The position numbers were made by a program, and so were the translations under genes. From DUUI01 sp964345765 (GTDB taxonomy: Bacteria; Bacillota_I; Bacilli_A; Erysipelotrichales; Erysipelotrichaceae): a DNA stretch of 64,000 nucleotides. Positions within the stretch are counted from its first letter, which is position 1, and every line of letters begins with the position of its first letter. Positions 27,367 to 37,084 of the stretch are shown piece after piece. Under the pieces are notes generated by a model. That model did no database searches. It was not told where the DNA came from and saw nothing but the letters and a program-made list of their open reading frames with translations. The stretch covers positions 1 through 64,000 of the forward strand of contig CAYFSJ010000003.1 of NCBI GenBank assembly GCA_964345765.1, read 5' to 3'.

Positions 27367-27469
27367 TAGTTTAAGTTAGATTTTCACAAGTAAACGTTAT
27401 CATTTTAATCAAAGAGCTTTCATAATTATTTATAGTTAATTGTTGTATACTGTATCTAGGAGGTAGTGT

Positions 27470-28258
27470 ATGCGTTATCCAACACCAAATCATTTTGTTG
27501 CTTTCACCAGTGATCGCCAAGGCGGTTTTTCTCAAGGAGCCTTTGAATCCAATAATTTATCCTATACCGTTAACGATGATCCTCTTAATGTTAAGCATAA
27601 TCGTGAAAAACTAGCCCATGAAATTGGACTCCCATTAAGTCAGTGGGTCTTTGCTAGACAATGTCATTCAGATCAAATTAAAAAAGTCGACCATTCAAAT
27701 GCAGGTCGAGGTGCTTATAATCATCAAGATGGAATCGAAGATGTTGATGCTCTCTATACTTTTGAGTCTGATTTAGTCCTCAGTTTCTTTCATGCCGATT
27801 GTGTACCAGTTTTGTTTTTGGATGAAACGACCAATCTTATTGGCGCAATCCATGCAGGTTGGCAAGGCACATTAAAGGAAATTACCAAGAAATCCTTTGA
27901 GACTATTTTAAAGAATGAGGATATTAATCCACAAAATATTAAAGTGTATATAGGACCTGCCCTCAGTTATGAATCCAGTGAAATTAAACTTGAAGAGATT
28001 GAACAACCAATTTCTGAAAATGAGTATATTCGTATTAAGGATGATATCGTTAAGATTGATGCTGTTGGCCTAAATGTCCAACAATGTCTAGAGGTTGGTA
28101 TCCCAAAAGAAAATATCATGACACTCAATCATGATACTTATTCTAGTCCTCATCAATATTTTAGTTTTCAACGCGATCAAAAGACTGGCCGTCATCTGTC
28201 TGGGATTGTGCGATGCGCAACCAAAGAATCTGAGTCCGACGATACTGATCAATTCTAA
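27470..28258 (+). CDS. pgeF: Laccase-domain purine nucleoside phosphorylase / PG-editing protein (PgeF/YfiH family)
   Basis: Family members remove wrongly inserted amino acids from peptidoglycan precursors, and some are zinc-dependent purine nucleoside phosphorylase/adenosine deaminases. 262 residues with the zinc/active-site set RQCHSDQ, FFHADCVPV and HAGWQGT. AGGAGG lies 5-6 nt before the ATG. The family normally ends about at SGIVR; the last ~12 residues here are an extension that runs antisense into rsmD, a 98-bp overlap. Confidence 0.88.
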   Translation: MRYPTPNHFVAFTSDRQGGFSQGAFESNNLSYTVNDDPLNVKHNREKLAHEIGLPLSQWVFARQCHSDQIKKVDHSNAGRGAYNHQDGIEDVDALYTFESDLVLSFFHADCVPVLFLDETTNLIGAIHAGWQGTLKEITKKSFETILKNEDINPQNIKVYIGPALSYESSEIKLEEIEQPISENEYIRIKDDIVKIDAVGLNVQQCLEVGIPKENIMTLNHDTYSSPHQYFSFQRDQKTGRHLSGIVRCATKESESDDTDQF

Positions 28259-28733
28259 TTGTTTCTAGAAAATCTGGAACATCTATTTGTTCTTTAGCAT
28301 CTGCTTCATAAAATAAAAGCGATGCATCATTCATTAATGGTCTTAATAAATCAAATAATTTTTGTTTCTCTTTAAATTGATAGGGAGGATCACAATAAAT
28401 GTAATCTAGTGGTCCCTCTATCTTTTTTAATGCACTCTGATAAGAAATTGGAAACACTTTAACAGGCTCATCGACATTCATTAAATTCTCTTTAATGACT
28501 TGAATAGCTCCCCTATTATTTTCAATAATAATCCCCTGCTCAACGCCTCGAGATAGAAATTCAATTAAAATTGAACCTGAGCCACCAAATACATCACAGA
28601 TAGTTCCTTTATCAAAATAAGGACCTAAACGATTAAAAAATGATTCTTTAACCTGATCGAGAGTTGGTCGTGTGTTGTCACCTGCTAAAGACTTCAATTT
28701 TCTAGATTTATATTTTCCTGCAATAACTCTCAT
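28161..28733 (-). CDS. rsmD: 16S rRNA m2G966 methyltransferase RsmD
   Basis: Methylates a guanine in the 30S P-site region. 190 residues with N-terminal RVIAGKYKSRKL, SAM motif DVFGGSGSILIEFLSRG and catalytic DPPY. Start overlaps the ftsW stop by 4 bp. In other Bacillota coaD follows; here the gene instead runs into the 3' end of pgeF. Confidence 0.94.
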   Translation of the reverse strand: MRVIAGKYKSRKLKSLAGDNTRPTLDQVKESFFNRLGPYFDKGTICDVFGGSGSILIEFLSRGVEQGIIIENNRGAIQVIKENLMNVDEPVKVFPISYQSALKKIEGPLDYIYCDPPYQFKEKQKLFDLLRPLMNDASLLFYEADAKEQIDVPDFLETIRIDQYRRTQILWLRIAQSQTDDGQSFDRVEN

Positions 28734-29971
28734 ATACGTTTCTTTTGTGGGTCTTTATTTCTAGCAATGATGTTTTGAGCAATCCCAATGGTCATAAAGA
28801 CAGCAAGTTGAGATGAACCCCCTGCTGAAATAAGAAGTAATGGCACCCCCGTTAATGGAATTAAACCAGAAGTTCCACCAACATTGAACAAATAATGAAC
28901 AAAGATATAAGTGGCAGCACCAATTAAGAATAATCGCGATGGTTGGTGAACCACTTTAAAGGCGTTTTTAAATAAAATAGTTAAGATAACTACATAGCCA
29001 ATGGTTAATAAAAGAAAACCAATAAAACCAAATTCATCGATTAAAATAGCTAAAATATAATCACTGTCAGTAGCTGGAATATAACCATATTTAAGAATTG
29101 AAGAGCCTAGTCCATTGCCAAATAGTCCCCCTTTAGCAAAGGCTAAAAGACCATTGACTTGTTGCATCGACTCACGAAGCATGCTATCTCTTTCAAATAA
29201 GTTATATAAAGAGGTTACCCGCTGTAATTGATATTGTTTTAAACCTAATGATTCTAAATAATGAATTCCATTAGGTGTCATCATAAAGATGGCAGCTCCT
29301 AACCCAACAACAAATAACAACAATAAAATTCGTTGTAAATTCGTAATAAAGGGATGAGAAGCCATAAAGACTATGACTGAGGCGGTTATTAGCATAATCA
29401 TAAAAGTCCCAAAGTCATTTTGGACTACTAAAACAATACCTAACATTATTAAGACCGCAATCACTGGCCATTGGATAATGGTCCAAACACGACTTAGTTT
29501 ATCTTTTGCTTTTAATTTCCTTAATTTCTTTGGATCTGACATCCATTTTTGATAAGGTAAACTGCCTAAGGTACTGGCGATAATCGCAATGATGACTGGC
29601 TTTGATAATTCAGAGGGTTGTAAGGATAATGGACCTAATTGAATCCAGTTATAAGAACCATAAATTGGTGGGAAAAAGCGCGGGATAATCAAAACAACAA
29701 TGGTAGCAAAGACAATAAAAAAGAAAACTTTTGATGAATAACGAAACCATTTCCAACTAAAGTTCTGTGCTAAAAAGACCATAATGACATAACTTCCGAC
29801 AAAGAAAATTAATTCTTTAATCAATAAGTTGGTTAAGGTATCATTGTTGGCATTATACATGGAAGCAGAAGTAACCATAATAATTCCAAAGATACTTAAG
29901 ACCAAGATGATGGCATGTAATATTTTTGAATACCCTTTGGGCATGTTAATACTTAATCGAATTTTTCTCAT
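28730..29971 (-). CDS. ftsW: SEDS-family peptidoglycan glycosyltransferase (FtsW/RodA)
   Basis: Polymerises lipid II into glycan strands; membrane protein. About 413 residues and ten TM segments. The conserved loop GNGLGSSILKYGYIPATDSD followed by YILAILIDEFGFIG is typical. FtsW is preferred over RodA because a single copy sits with housekeeping genes, but this is not certain. ATG 29971 is chosen because an extended -10 (TGG TAGAAT) ends 11 bases upstream, leaving no room for the ATG at 29980; the leader would be only about 4 nt. Confidence 0.85.
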   Translation of the reverse strand: MRKIRLSINMPKGYSKILHAIILVLSIFGIIMVTSASMYNANNDTLTNLLIKELIFFVGSYVIMVFLAQNFSWKWFRYSSKVFFFIVFATIVVLIIPRFFPPIYGSYNWIQLGPLSLQPSELSKPVIIAIIASTLGSLPYQKWMSDPKKLRKLKAKDKLSRVWTIIQWPVIAVLIMLGIVLVVQNDFGTFMIMLITASVIVFMASHPFITNLQRILLLLFVVGLGAAIFMMTPNGIHYLESLGLKQYQLQRVTSLYNLFERDSMLRESMQQVNGLLAFAKGGLFGNGLGSSILKYGYIPATDSDYILAILIDEFGFIGFLLLTIGYVVILTILFKNAFKVVHQPSRLFLIGAATYIFVHYLFNVGGTSGLIPLTGVPLLLISAGGSSQLAVFMTIGIAQNIIARNKDPQKKRI

Positions 29972-30100
29972 AGACAACATTATTCTACCAAACTTAGCTC
30001 ACTTTTTGGAAGAAAACTGCTGAATTCTATACAAAACGGCCATTTTGGTGTATCATTAAACAAGAGTGAAATAACAGAATAGGAAGCAAATAATTAATAT

Positions 30101-30667
30101 ATGATTACAAAAGACAATATAATAATAGACCCAAATCCTTTATTGCGTGAAAAAAGTAAAAAAGTAGATATCCCCTTAAGTGAAGAAGATCAACAACTCG
30201 TTGATTCTTTATATGAATATGTCATCAATTCAACTGATGAACAGTTGGCTGAAAAGTACAATCTTCAACCTGCCGTAGGAATTGCGGCGCCACAAGTTGG
30301 AATCAATAAACAAATCTGTGTGGTCGTAGTTCATGATTATGATGACGAGGGAGAAATTATAGATACAACACAGTTTGCGTTTGTAAACCCTGTTTTAATC
30401 TCTAAATCCAATAAAGAAGCAGCCTTAAGTAACGGTGAAGGCTGTTTATCGATTGCCCAAAGTCATCCTGGCTTGGTTTATCGATCTAATAAAATTAAAG
30501 TCAAAGCATATGATGCTTTAACCAAACAAGACATTATTGTTGATGCCAGTGGTTATTTAGCCATTGTTATTCAACATGAACTAGACCATTTAAATGGGAT
30601 TCTTTTCTACGACCATATCAATAAACAAGATCCCGAGTTTAAAAAACCAAATGCCATTTTTATTTAG
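30101..30667 (+). CDS. def: Peptide deformylase
   Basis: Removes the formyl group from nascent N-termini. 188 residues, the longer Gram-positive (type II) form, with the three metal-site motifs GIAAPQVG, EGCLS and HELDH. Followed 9 bp later by RNase J. In most Bacillota a def gene sits next to fmt; no fmt occurs in this window. Confidence 0.96.
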   Translation: MITKDNIIIDPNPLLREKSKKVDIPLSEEDQQLVDSLYEYVINSTDEQLAEKYNLQPAVGIAAPQVGINKQICVVVVHDYDDEGEIIDTTQFAFVNPVLISKSNKEAALSNGEGCLSIAQSHPGLVYRSNKIKVKAYDALTKQDIIVDASGYLAIVIQHELDHLNGILFYDHINKQDPEFKKPNAIFI

Positions 30668-30676
30668 GAGCAACCC

Positions 30677-32416
30677 ATGAGAACAACAAAAGAAACAAAC
30701 AAACGAACTCACTACTTAGAACCAAATCGCAAAGAAAATGATACCTTAGTCTTTGCCTTAGGTGGAATGAATGAAGTGGGTAAAAATATGTACTGTATTG
30801 AACACAAAGATGAAATTGTGGTCATTGACTGCGGCGTCATGTTTCCAGAAGAAAACTTATTAGGTGTAGACTATGTCATTCCTGATTTTACCTATATTCA
30901 AAGAAATCATAAGAAATTTAAAGCCTTAATTATCACCCATGGTCATGAAGACCATATTGGTGGTGTGCCTTTCTTATTACAAAGTGTTAAGCCTGATAAA
31001 ATCTATGCGCCACGCTTTGCGAAGGCCTTGCTTGAGAAAAAACTACAAGAACGTCGCTTAGGTAGTACTAAGATTACAGAAATCGATTCATCATCGAAGA
31101 TTCAAACCAAACATTTAACGATTGGCTTTTTTGATGTTATCCACTCGATCCCTGATTCATTAGGTGTCGTTATTACTAGTGAGAATGGAAGAATTGTCTC
31201 TACGGGTGACTTTAAATTTGACTTAACACCGGTTGGAACCAATTCTGATTATCAAAAAATTGCGTTCTTAGGAGCGTCCAATGTTGATTTACTATTATCA
31301 GATTCAACTAACTCCCAAGTTAATTCTTTTTCAATCTCTGAAAAAGATGTGGCTCAATCCATTATGGATATTTTCAGACGAACCAACTCAAGAATTATTA
31401 TTGCGACCTTTGCCTCCAATGTCTATCGTGTCGCACAAATTGTTGAGGCAGCCATTGCTAATGGACGTAAGATTGCGGTCTTTGGTCGATCAATGGATCG
31501 AGTTGTTGAAATTGGGCGACGAATGGGTACTATTAAAGCTTCTGATAAGCATTTTATGAATAACCAAGAACTTAATTCAACACCTGCCCATGAAACTTGT
31601 ATTATTTGTACAGGTTCACAAGGTGAATCTTTAGCAGCATTAAGTCGAATTGCCAATGGAACGCATCGACAAATTAAAATTCATCCTGGTGATACCGTTG
31701 TCTTTTCAAGTAACCCAATTCCTGGAAATGCACAGTCAGTGTCAGGGGTCGTTAATAAACTGACTCGCTTAGGGGCAGATGTTATTACTAACTCCCCTCT
31801 TAACTCTATTCACACCACAGGACATGCTAGTTCTGAAGAACAAAAGTTGATGCTCCAATTAATTAAGCCTAAGTATTTTATGCCGATGCATGGCGAGTAC
31901 TCGATGTTAGTCACTCATAGTAAGACTGCGACTGAAGTGGGAGTTGATCCAGATAATATCTTTATCTGTTCAAATGGAGATGCACTCATCTTAAGAAATA
32001 ATGAAGTTTTTAGAAGTACTCAACGGATTACTGCCGATGATATTTATGTCGATGGAAATGACGCTTCTGGTTTAAGTACCGCAGTTATTAAGGACCGTAA
32101 GATTTTAAGTGATAATGGATTAGTAGCTGTTATTGTCACCATTGATTCACGTTACAATAAGATTTTAGTTAGACCTAATATCGTTTCACGAGGTTTTGTT
32201 TATATTAAAGAGAACCAAAGCTTATTAAAAGAAGCAGAATTATTAGTGTACGAATCTCTTTCAAAGAAAATGCAGGAAAAAGTTACTTTTTCTGAGTTGA
32301 AAAATACAGTAAGAGAAACGCTTGAACCTTTCTTATATCAACAAACACAACGAAATCCAATTGTTATTCCGGTCATCTTAAATATGAGAGAGGCTATGAA
32401 TTTCAAACGGAATTAA
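30677..32416 (+). CDS. rnj: Ribonuclease J
   Basis: Beta-CASP metallo-lactamase with 5'-3' exonuclease and endonuclease activity; main mRNA decay enzyme in Bacillota. 579 residues: THGHEDHIGG metal motif near residue 95, beta-CASP domain in the middle, HTTGHAS motif, PMHGEYSML, and a C-terminal domain. The N-terminus is about 20 residues longer than usual. AGGAG lies 6 nt before the ATG. Whether it corresponds to J1 or J2 cannot be told here. Confidence 0.95.
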   Translation: MRTTKETNKRTHYLEPNRKENDTLVFALGGMNEVGKNMYCIEHKDEIVVIDCGVMFPEENLLGVDYVIPDFTYIQRNHKKFKALIITHGHEDHIGGVPFLLQSVKPDKIYAPRFAKALLEKKLQERRLGSTKITEIDSSSKIQTKHLTIGFFDVIHSIPDSLGVVITSENGRIVSTGDFKFDLTPVGTNSDYQKIAFLGASNVDLLLSDSTNSQVNSFSISEKDVAQSIMDIFRRTNSRIIIATFASNVYRVAQIVEAAIANGRKIAVFGRSMDRVVEIGRRMGTIKASDKHFMNNQELNSTPAHETCIICTGSQGESLAALSRIANGTHRQIKIHPGDTVVFSSNPIPGNAQSVSGVVNKLTRLGADVITNSPLNSIHTTGHASSEEQKLMLQLIKPKYFMPMHGEYSMLVTHSKTATEVGVDPDNIFICSNGDALILRNNEVFRSTQRITADDIYVDGNDASGLSTAVIKDRKILSDNGLVAVIVTIDSRYNKILVRPNIVSRGFVYIKENQSLLKEAELLVYESLSKKMQEKVTFSELKNTVRETLEPFLYQQTQRNPIVIPVILNMREAMNFKRN

Positions 32417-32444
32417 CCTCAAGGGACCTTGAGGTCTTTTTTTT
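32416..32444 (+). terminator. Terminator after RNase J
   Basis: A 9-bp stem with a tight loop (32416-32424 with 32427-32435) is followed by an eight-T run. Confidence 0.9.
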
Positions 32445-32458
32445 ATGTCAAATTTCGA

Positions 32459-32473
32459 TATAATAAAACCATG
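32459..32473 (+). promoter_or_regulatory. -10 box with leaderless start for the phosphoesterase gene
   Basis: TATAAT (32459-32464), six bases, ATG at 32471. No Shine-Dalgarno. No TG extension and no good -35 box, so the call rests on spacing. Confidence 0.55.
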
Positions 32474-33319
32474 AATAGAAAAAAACAAGCCCTACTCTTA
32501 ATTTTAACGATATTTTTAGTCACCATCACCCTCTTAATGTTGGATGGTGTTTTTTTGGCGCCTCGACGCTTAACACCTCGAAACATCGAAACGAGTAATG
32601 AAAAGATTTCAGATAATCTTAATGGTTTCAAAATCGTTTATTTCTCAGATGTTCATTATAATTTATTTGTCGATGACTCTCGAATTGAGAAAATGATTGA
32701 GACAATTAATCAACAAAAACCAGACTTAGTCTTATTTGGTGGAGATTTAGTTCATGATTTAGATACCAAACAACTGACTCAACAACAAACCTCCTTTTTA
32801 ATTGATTCTCTTAAATCAATTAATGCTCATTATGGGAAGTTTGCGATTAGTGGAACACATGAACGAATTAGTGATTATTCCTATACAACCACTAAGAATA
32901 TTCTTCATTTATCGGAATTTGAATTAATTGATAATAAAGTGATGCAGATACACTATCAAAATGATTATTTTAATTTAGTCGCATTAGGTCATAGTGTTGA
33001 TGAACCTGTTTTAAACCAACAGTTAAGCTCAATGGATACTAATAAGTTCACCTTAGCAATTGCTCATCAACCTAAGAAAGTTGAGTCTATTAATCCTAGT
33101 CAAATTGAATTAATGTTGGCTGGGTATACACATGGCGGTCAGATTAATTTACCACTCTTTAACAAGGCATTCTTTGAAAATCAACCCTATACAAAAAAGA
33201 CCCAAACCATTGATTCTATGCGCTTAGACATCACCAATGGTGTGGGTACTTCTAAAATTGATATACGAATGTTTGCTGATGGAGAAATCTTAGTCTTAAC
33301 GCTTAAATCAGCTAAATAA
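32471..33319 (+). CDS. Membrane-anchored calcineurin-like metallophosphoesterase (YkuE-like)
   Basis: 282 residues: a short cytoplasmic N-terminus, one TM helix (about 7-27), and an external phosphoesterase domain. Metal motifs: FSDVHY (D-x-H), GGDLVHD, SGTHE where GNHE is usual, AHQPKK, and GYTHGGQ where GHTHGG is usual. The two Asn/His replacements (T in place of N, Y in place of H) are notable because they fall on or next to metal ligands. Relatives act on lipid or nucleotide phosphodiesters; substrate unknown. Confidence 0.82.
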   Translation: MNRKKQALLLILTIFLVTITLLMLDGVFLAPRRLTPRNIETSNEKISDNLNGFKIVYFSDVHYNLFVDDSRIEKMIETINQQKPDLVLFGGDLVHDLDTKQLTQQQTSFLIDSLKSINAHYGKFAISGTHERISDYSYTTTKNILHLSEFELIDNKVMQIHYQNDYFNLVALGHSVDEPVLNQQLSSMDTNKFTLAIAHQPKKVESINPSQIELMLAGYTHGGQINLPLFNKAFFENQPYTKKTQTIDSMRLDITNGVGTSKIDIRMFADGEILVLTLKSAK

Positions 33320-34394
33320 AGAAATAGCCAAATAAGGCACCTAGCCCAATAAGATAAATTGTATTGACCTTATATACTTTCAATAAGACAAAGGCGACTA
33401 TGGCCAAAATTCCAGTTGGAATATCTACAACTGAAGATTGGAATAATCTAAATAAGACAGAGGCCATTAAGGCTAATGACGCAATATTAACACCCTCAAG
33501 GATAAACTTGAGGTTTTTTGATTCTCTTAGTTTATGTAAGATTGGATTTAATAACGCTACTAATAAAAACGATGGTAAGAATATTCCAGCACTCGCTAAG
33601 AGTGAGCCTGGGATGCCTCTGAGCATATAACCAATTGAGGCTGCGGTCGCAAAGACTGGTCCTGGTTTTAATTGACCTATGGCAACAGCATCAATTAATT
33701 GTTCTTGGGTTAATACCCCTAAATTTTGTACAAATTCAGTTTCTAAAAATGAGAGCAAGACATATCCTGAGCCATAGAGCACTGCTCCTATTTTTAAGAA
33801 AGTTAAGAATAATAGAAATAAACTGATTGGTTCAACAACTCTGACTTTATTTCTATTTTCCATTGTGTAGTTATAGAGAAATATAAAGAGTCCAATTCCA
33901 AATAAAAGTGGTAATTCAGCAATCCCAAATAAACTGAGTCCAAATGTAACAATAAAGGTAATTAAGTAAAATAATTTATTTTTTATAACGGTTGGTACGA
34001 GCTTTAATAGAGCATTTAAGATAATGGCAATCACCACTGGTTTTATTCCATCTAAAATATTTGTTACTGCTGGAATGGATCCATAGGTGACATAAAGATG
34101 AGTAAAGATCATGACCATAATTAAGGCTGGGGCAATGAAACTTACTCCGGCGATCATTAAGCCAATAAAGCCTCCTCGATCATAGCCTAAAAAGATGGCC
34201 ATTTCAGTGGAGTTTGGTCCTGGTATTAAGGATGTTAAGCCAAACATATCAATGAACTTTTCTTTGTCTAGCCATTTTCTCTTTTCAACAATTTCATGCT
34301 CCATCATGGAGACATGGGCTGCTGGTCCCCCAAAGGCGGTGAAGCCTAACTTTAAAAATACTTGAAAGATCTCTAAATAATGGTTGTTTTTCAT
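33312..34394 (-). CDS. chrA: Chromate transporter family protein (ChrA, two-domain form)
   Basis: Family members export chromate; many homologues have unknown anion substrates. 360 residues, two homologous halves: the first with TAFGGPAAH and SLIPGPNSTEMA, the second with GSGYVLLSFLE and QLKPGPVFATA. About ten TM segments. ATG 34394 is preferred over 34415 because AGGTGAGAGAG lies between the two. Tail-to-tail overlap of 8 bp with the phosphoesterase gene. Confidence 0.88.
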   Translation of the reverse strand: MKNNHYLEIFQVFLKLGFTAFGGPAAHVSMMEHEIVEKRKWLDKEKFIDMFGLTSLIPGPNSTEMAIFLGYDRGGFIGLMIAGVSFIAPALIMVMIFTHLYVTYGSIPAVTNILDGIKPVVIAIILNALLKLVPTVIKNKLFYLITFIVTFGLSLFGIAELPLLFGIGLFIFLYNYTMENRNKVRVVEPISLFLLFLTFLKIGAVLYGSGYVLLSFLETEFVQNLGVLTQEQLIDAVAIGQLKPGPVFATAASIGYMLRGIPGSLLASAGIFLPSFLLVALLNPILHKLRESKNLKFILEGVNIASLALMASVLFRLFQSSVVDIPTGILAIVAFVLLKVYKVNTIYLIGLGALFGYFFI

Positions 34395-34439
34395 AATAAC
34401 TCTCTCACCTAACATTCTACCAAGTTGATTCCTTTAATT

Positions 34440-34467
34440 AAAGAAAAGCACAACTGAGTTGTGCTTA
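34440..34467 (-). terminator. Terminator after leuS
   Basis: A 9-bp perfect stem with 3-nt loop (34447-34455 with 34459-34467) is followed by TTTTCTTT on the minus strand. It overlaps the leuS stop codon. Confidence 0.85.
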
Positions 34468-36840
34468 AACGACGATGTTGACTAATTTATTGGGGACAAC
34501 AATCACTTTTCTTATTTCTTTACCATCGATAAAGTTAATAACATTTTCGACTTTTAAGGCCATCCGTTGAAGTTCTTCTTTACTTTCATCAAGTTTTGCT
34601 TCAAATTTCCCTCTAAGTTTTCCGTTAACTTGAACAACGATTTCCTTGGTATCAACGACAAGTTTTTCAGGGTCAAATTGTGGCCATTGGACATAGGAGA
34701 TACCGGTTGGTTGACCGACTTTTTCCCAGAGTTCTTCACCCATATGTGGAGCAAAGACACTGAACATCTTAATGAATCCTAAGGCATATTCTTTATATAG
34801 CTCTTCTTGCTTATAGGCTTCATTGATAAAAATCATCATTTGAGAAATGGCAGTATTCAAATCGAGTGAATCAATATCATGGGTGACTTTTTGAACCGTG
34901 TAATGATAGACATAATCGAGTTCACCATTATTGTTATCTGTTAATGGTTTTTGTTCATACAGACGCCAAACTCTTTCTAACCATTTTTTTGTTCCGTCAA
35001 TTCCACTATCTGTCCATGGTAATGAGGCTTCTAATGGTCCCATAAACATTTCATAGACACGTAGAGCATCGGCACCATGAGAGGCCACTAAATCATCTGG
35101 GTTAATAACATTTCCTTTTGATTTGGACATTTTTTCGTTGTTATCGCCTAAAATCATACCCTGGTGAAATAGACGAACAAATGGTTCTTTTGTCTTAACA
35201 AGCCCCAAGTCATAAAGGAATTTATGCCAAAAACGAGCATATAACAAGTGTAGGACCGCATGTTCTGCGCCTCCAATATAAAGATCGACTGGTAACCAAT
35301 GTTCTAGGATTTCTGGATCTGCTAGTACTTCATCATTATGCGGATCTAAATAACGCATATAATACCAACAAGAACCTGCCCATTGAGGCATGGTGTTGGT
35401 TTCACGCTTTCCATCTGGGGTATTGAGCCATTCTGGATTGTTGGCTAATGGTGAAACTTCTTGTCCAGATGGACGATAATTATCGACTTCTGGAAGTGTT
35501 AATGGTAATTCATCTTGTGAGAGTGAGCGCATTTTTCCATCATGCGTATGAATGATTGGAATTGGTTCTCCCCAATAGCGCTGACGACTAAATAACCAGT
35601 CACGTAATTTATAGGTGACTTTGAATTCTCCGACTCCTTTTTCAACAAGCCAATTATTCATCGTTTCGATGGCATCTTCTTTATTAAGTCCATCAATAAA
35701 GCCTGAGTTAATATGTGTGCCATCCCCTTCATATGCTTCTTGGGTAATGTCTCCGCCTTCAATGACAGGAATAATGTCTAGTCCATATTTTGTGGCAAAT
35801 TCATAGTCTCTTTGATCATGGGCTGGTACTGCCATAATTGCACCTGTTCCATAGGTTGATAATACATAGTCGGCGATATAGATTGGGATTTCTTTTTGAT
35901 TAACTGGATTGATGGCATAGGCACCTGTAAAGACCCCTGTTTTTTCTTTGTTTAATGAGGTACGTTCAAGATCAGATTTGCTTTGGGTTTTCTTGATATA
36001 GGCTTCTACTTCCTCTTGTTGTTGTTGAGTGGTAATGCTCTTAACAAAAGGATGTTCTGGGGCTAATACGCAGTAAGTTGCGCCAAATAAAGTATCACTA
36101 CGTGTTGTAAAGACAGTGAATTCTTTGTCATGGTCTTTTACTTCAAAGACAATGTTAGCTCCTTCTGATTTACCGATCCAATTGATTTGCATCTCCTTGG
36201 TTGATTTTGGCCAATCGACCAATTCTAGGTCTTCTAATAATCGTTCGGCATATTGTGTGATGCGTAGGACCCATTGTCTCATTGGCATACGGACAACTGG
36301 ATGTCCTCCTCTTTCGCTTTTTCCATCGATGACTTCTTCGTTGGCTAAAACGGTGCCTAAGGCTTCACACCAGTTCACGGCGACTTCATCGACATAGGCT
36401 AAGTCTTTTTCATAAAGTTGAGTGAAAATCCATTGAGTCCATTTGTAATAGCTTGGGTCAGTGGTTGAGATTTCACGGTCCCAATCATAGGAAAGACCTA
36501 AGGCTTTAATTTGATCACGATAATGATCGATATTACGTTGTGTGAATGTTCCTGGATGATTGCCTGTTTCAATAGCGAACTGTTCAGCTGGTAAACCAAA
36601 GGCATCCCATCCCATTGGATTTAATACATTATAGCCTTGTTGACGTTTAAAACGGGCCATAATGTCACAGGCAGTATAGGATCTTGGGTGTCCAATATGG
36701 AGCCCTTGTCCACTTGGATAGGGGAACATTCCTAAAACATAATACTTAGGCTTACTAAAGTCTCTTGTATCGGTTTTAAAGGTTTTGTTGGTTTCCCAAT
36801 AGGCTTGCCATTTCTTTTCTACTTTCTTATGGTTGTACAT
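34465..36840 (-). CDS. leuS: Leucyl-tRNA synthetase
   Basis: Class Ia synthetase charging tRNA-Leu. 791 residues: FPYPSGQGLHIGHP (HIGH box), the editing CP1 domain with TTRSDTLFGATYCVLAPEHP, MSKSKGNVINPD (KMSKS), the anticodon-binding helices, and a C-terminal domain. ATG 36840 has AGGAGGAG about 5 nt upstream. Expression is set by the T-box leader upstream. Confidence 0.98.
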   Translation of the reverse strand: MYNHKKVEKKWQAYWETNKTFKTDTRDFSKPKYYVLGMFPYPSGQGLHIGHPRSYTACDIMARFKRQQGYNVLNPMGWDAFGLPAEQFAIETGNHPGTFTQRNIDHYRDQIKALGLSYDWDREISTTDPSYYKWTQWIFTQLYEKDLAYVDEVAVNWCEALGTVLANEEVIDGKSERGGHPVVRMPMRQWVLRITQYAERLLEDLELVDWPKSTKEMQINWIGKSEGANIVFEVKDHDKEFTVFTTRSDTLFGATYCVLAPEHPFVKSITTQQQQEEVEAYIKKTQSKSDLERTSLNKEKTGVFTGAYAINPVNQKEIPIYIADYVLSTYGTGAIMAVPAHDQRDYEFATKYGLDIIPVIEGGDITQEAYEGDGTHINSGFIDGLNKEDAIETMNNWLVEKGVGEFKVTYKLRDWLFSRQRYWGEPIPIIHTHDGKMRSLSQDELPLTLPEVDNYRPSGQEVSPLANNPEWLNTPDGKRETNTMPQWAGSCWYYMRYLDPHNDEVLADPEILEHWLPVDLYIGGAEHAVLHLLYARFWHKFLYDLGLVKTKEPFVRLFHQGMILGDNNEKMSKSKGNVINPDDLVASHGADALRVYEMFMGPLEASLPWTDSGIDGTKKWLERVWRLYEQKPLTDNNNGELDYVYHYTVQKVTHDIDSLDLNTAISQMMIFINEAYKQEELYKEYALGFIKMFSVFAPHMGEELWEKVGQPTGISYVQWPQFDPEKLVVDTKEIVVQVNGKLRGKFEAKLDESKEELQRMALKVENVINFIDGKEIRKVIVVPNKLVNIVV

Positions 36841-36858
36841 AAATCTCCTCCTAAATAT

Positions 36859-37049
36859 AAAAAAGACCTCCATAAGGACGTCTTGTAACGTGGTACCACC
36901 TTAATTGTGTCTTGAAGTGTTAACGCCACCGACGAATTGGTTTTAATCAATTAGCTCCAAGATGAGTTCATTATCTTTCTTGATCATTTTCCACCTAACA
37001 ATGACTCTCTAAACAAGATTAATAACTACTACTTCTTTTCGTTGCTGAT
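36859..37049 (-). promoter_or_regulatory. T-box riboswitch of leuS
   Basis: The minus-strand leader of about 190 nt has a stem I with AGAGAG and the GGTGG/AATGAT bulge region, a specifier loop reading GAA-CTC-A (Leu codon CTC, about 36968-36966), the T-box core AAGGTGGTACCACG (36906-36889), and a terminator stem with T-run at 36884-36859. Uncharged tRNA-Leu should favour the antiterminator and so leuS transcription. Confidence 0.93.
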
Positions 37050-37055
37050 AGTACA

Positions 37056-37084
37056 ATTCTACAAATCTTTGACTGGCTTGTCAA
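37056..37084 (-). promoter_or_regulatory. SigA promoter of the leuS T-box leader
   Basis: Minus strand TTGACA (37084-37079), 17-nt spacer, TAGAAT (37061-37056). It lies within the last codons of pyrR. Confidence 0.85.

Noticed and set aside
27380..27400. Rex-operator half-site upstream of adhE (TTGTGAAAAT)
   Set aside because: The second half (TTCACAA) is absent at the right spacing; a similar lone half-site occurs before the malate carrier. Too weak to list as a feature.
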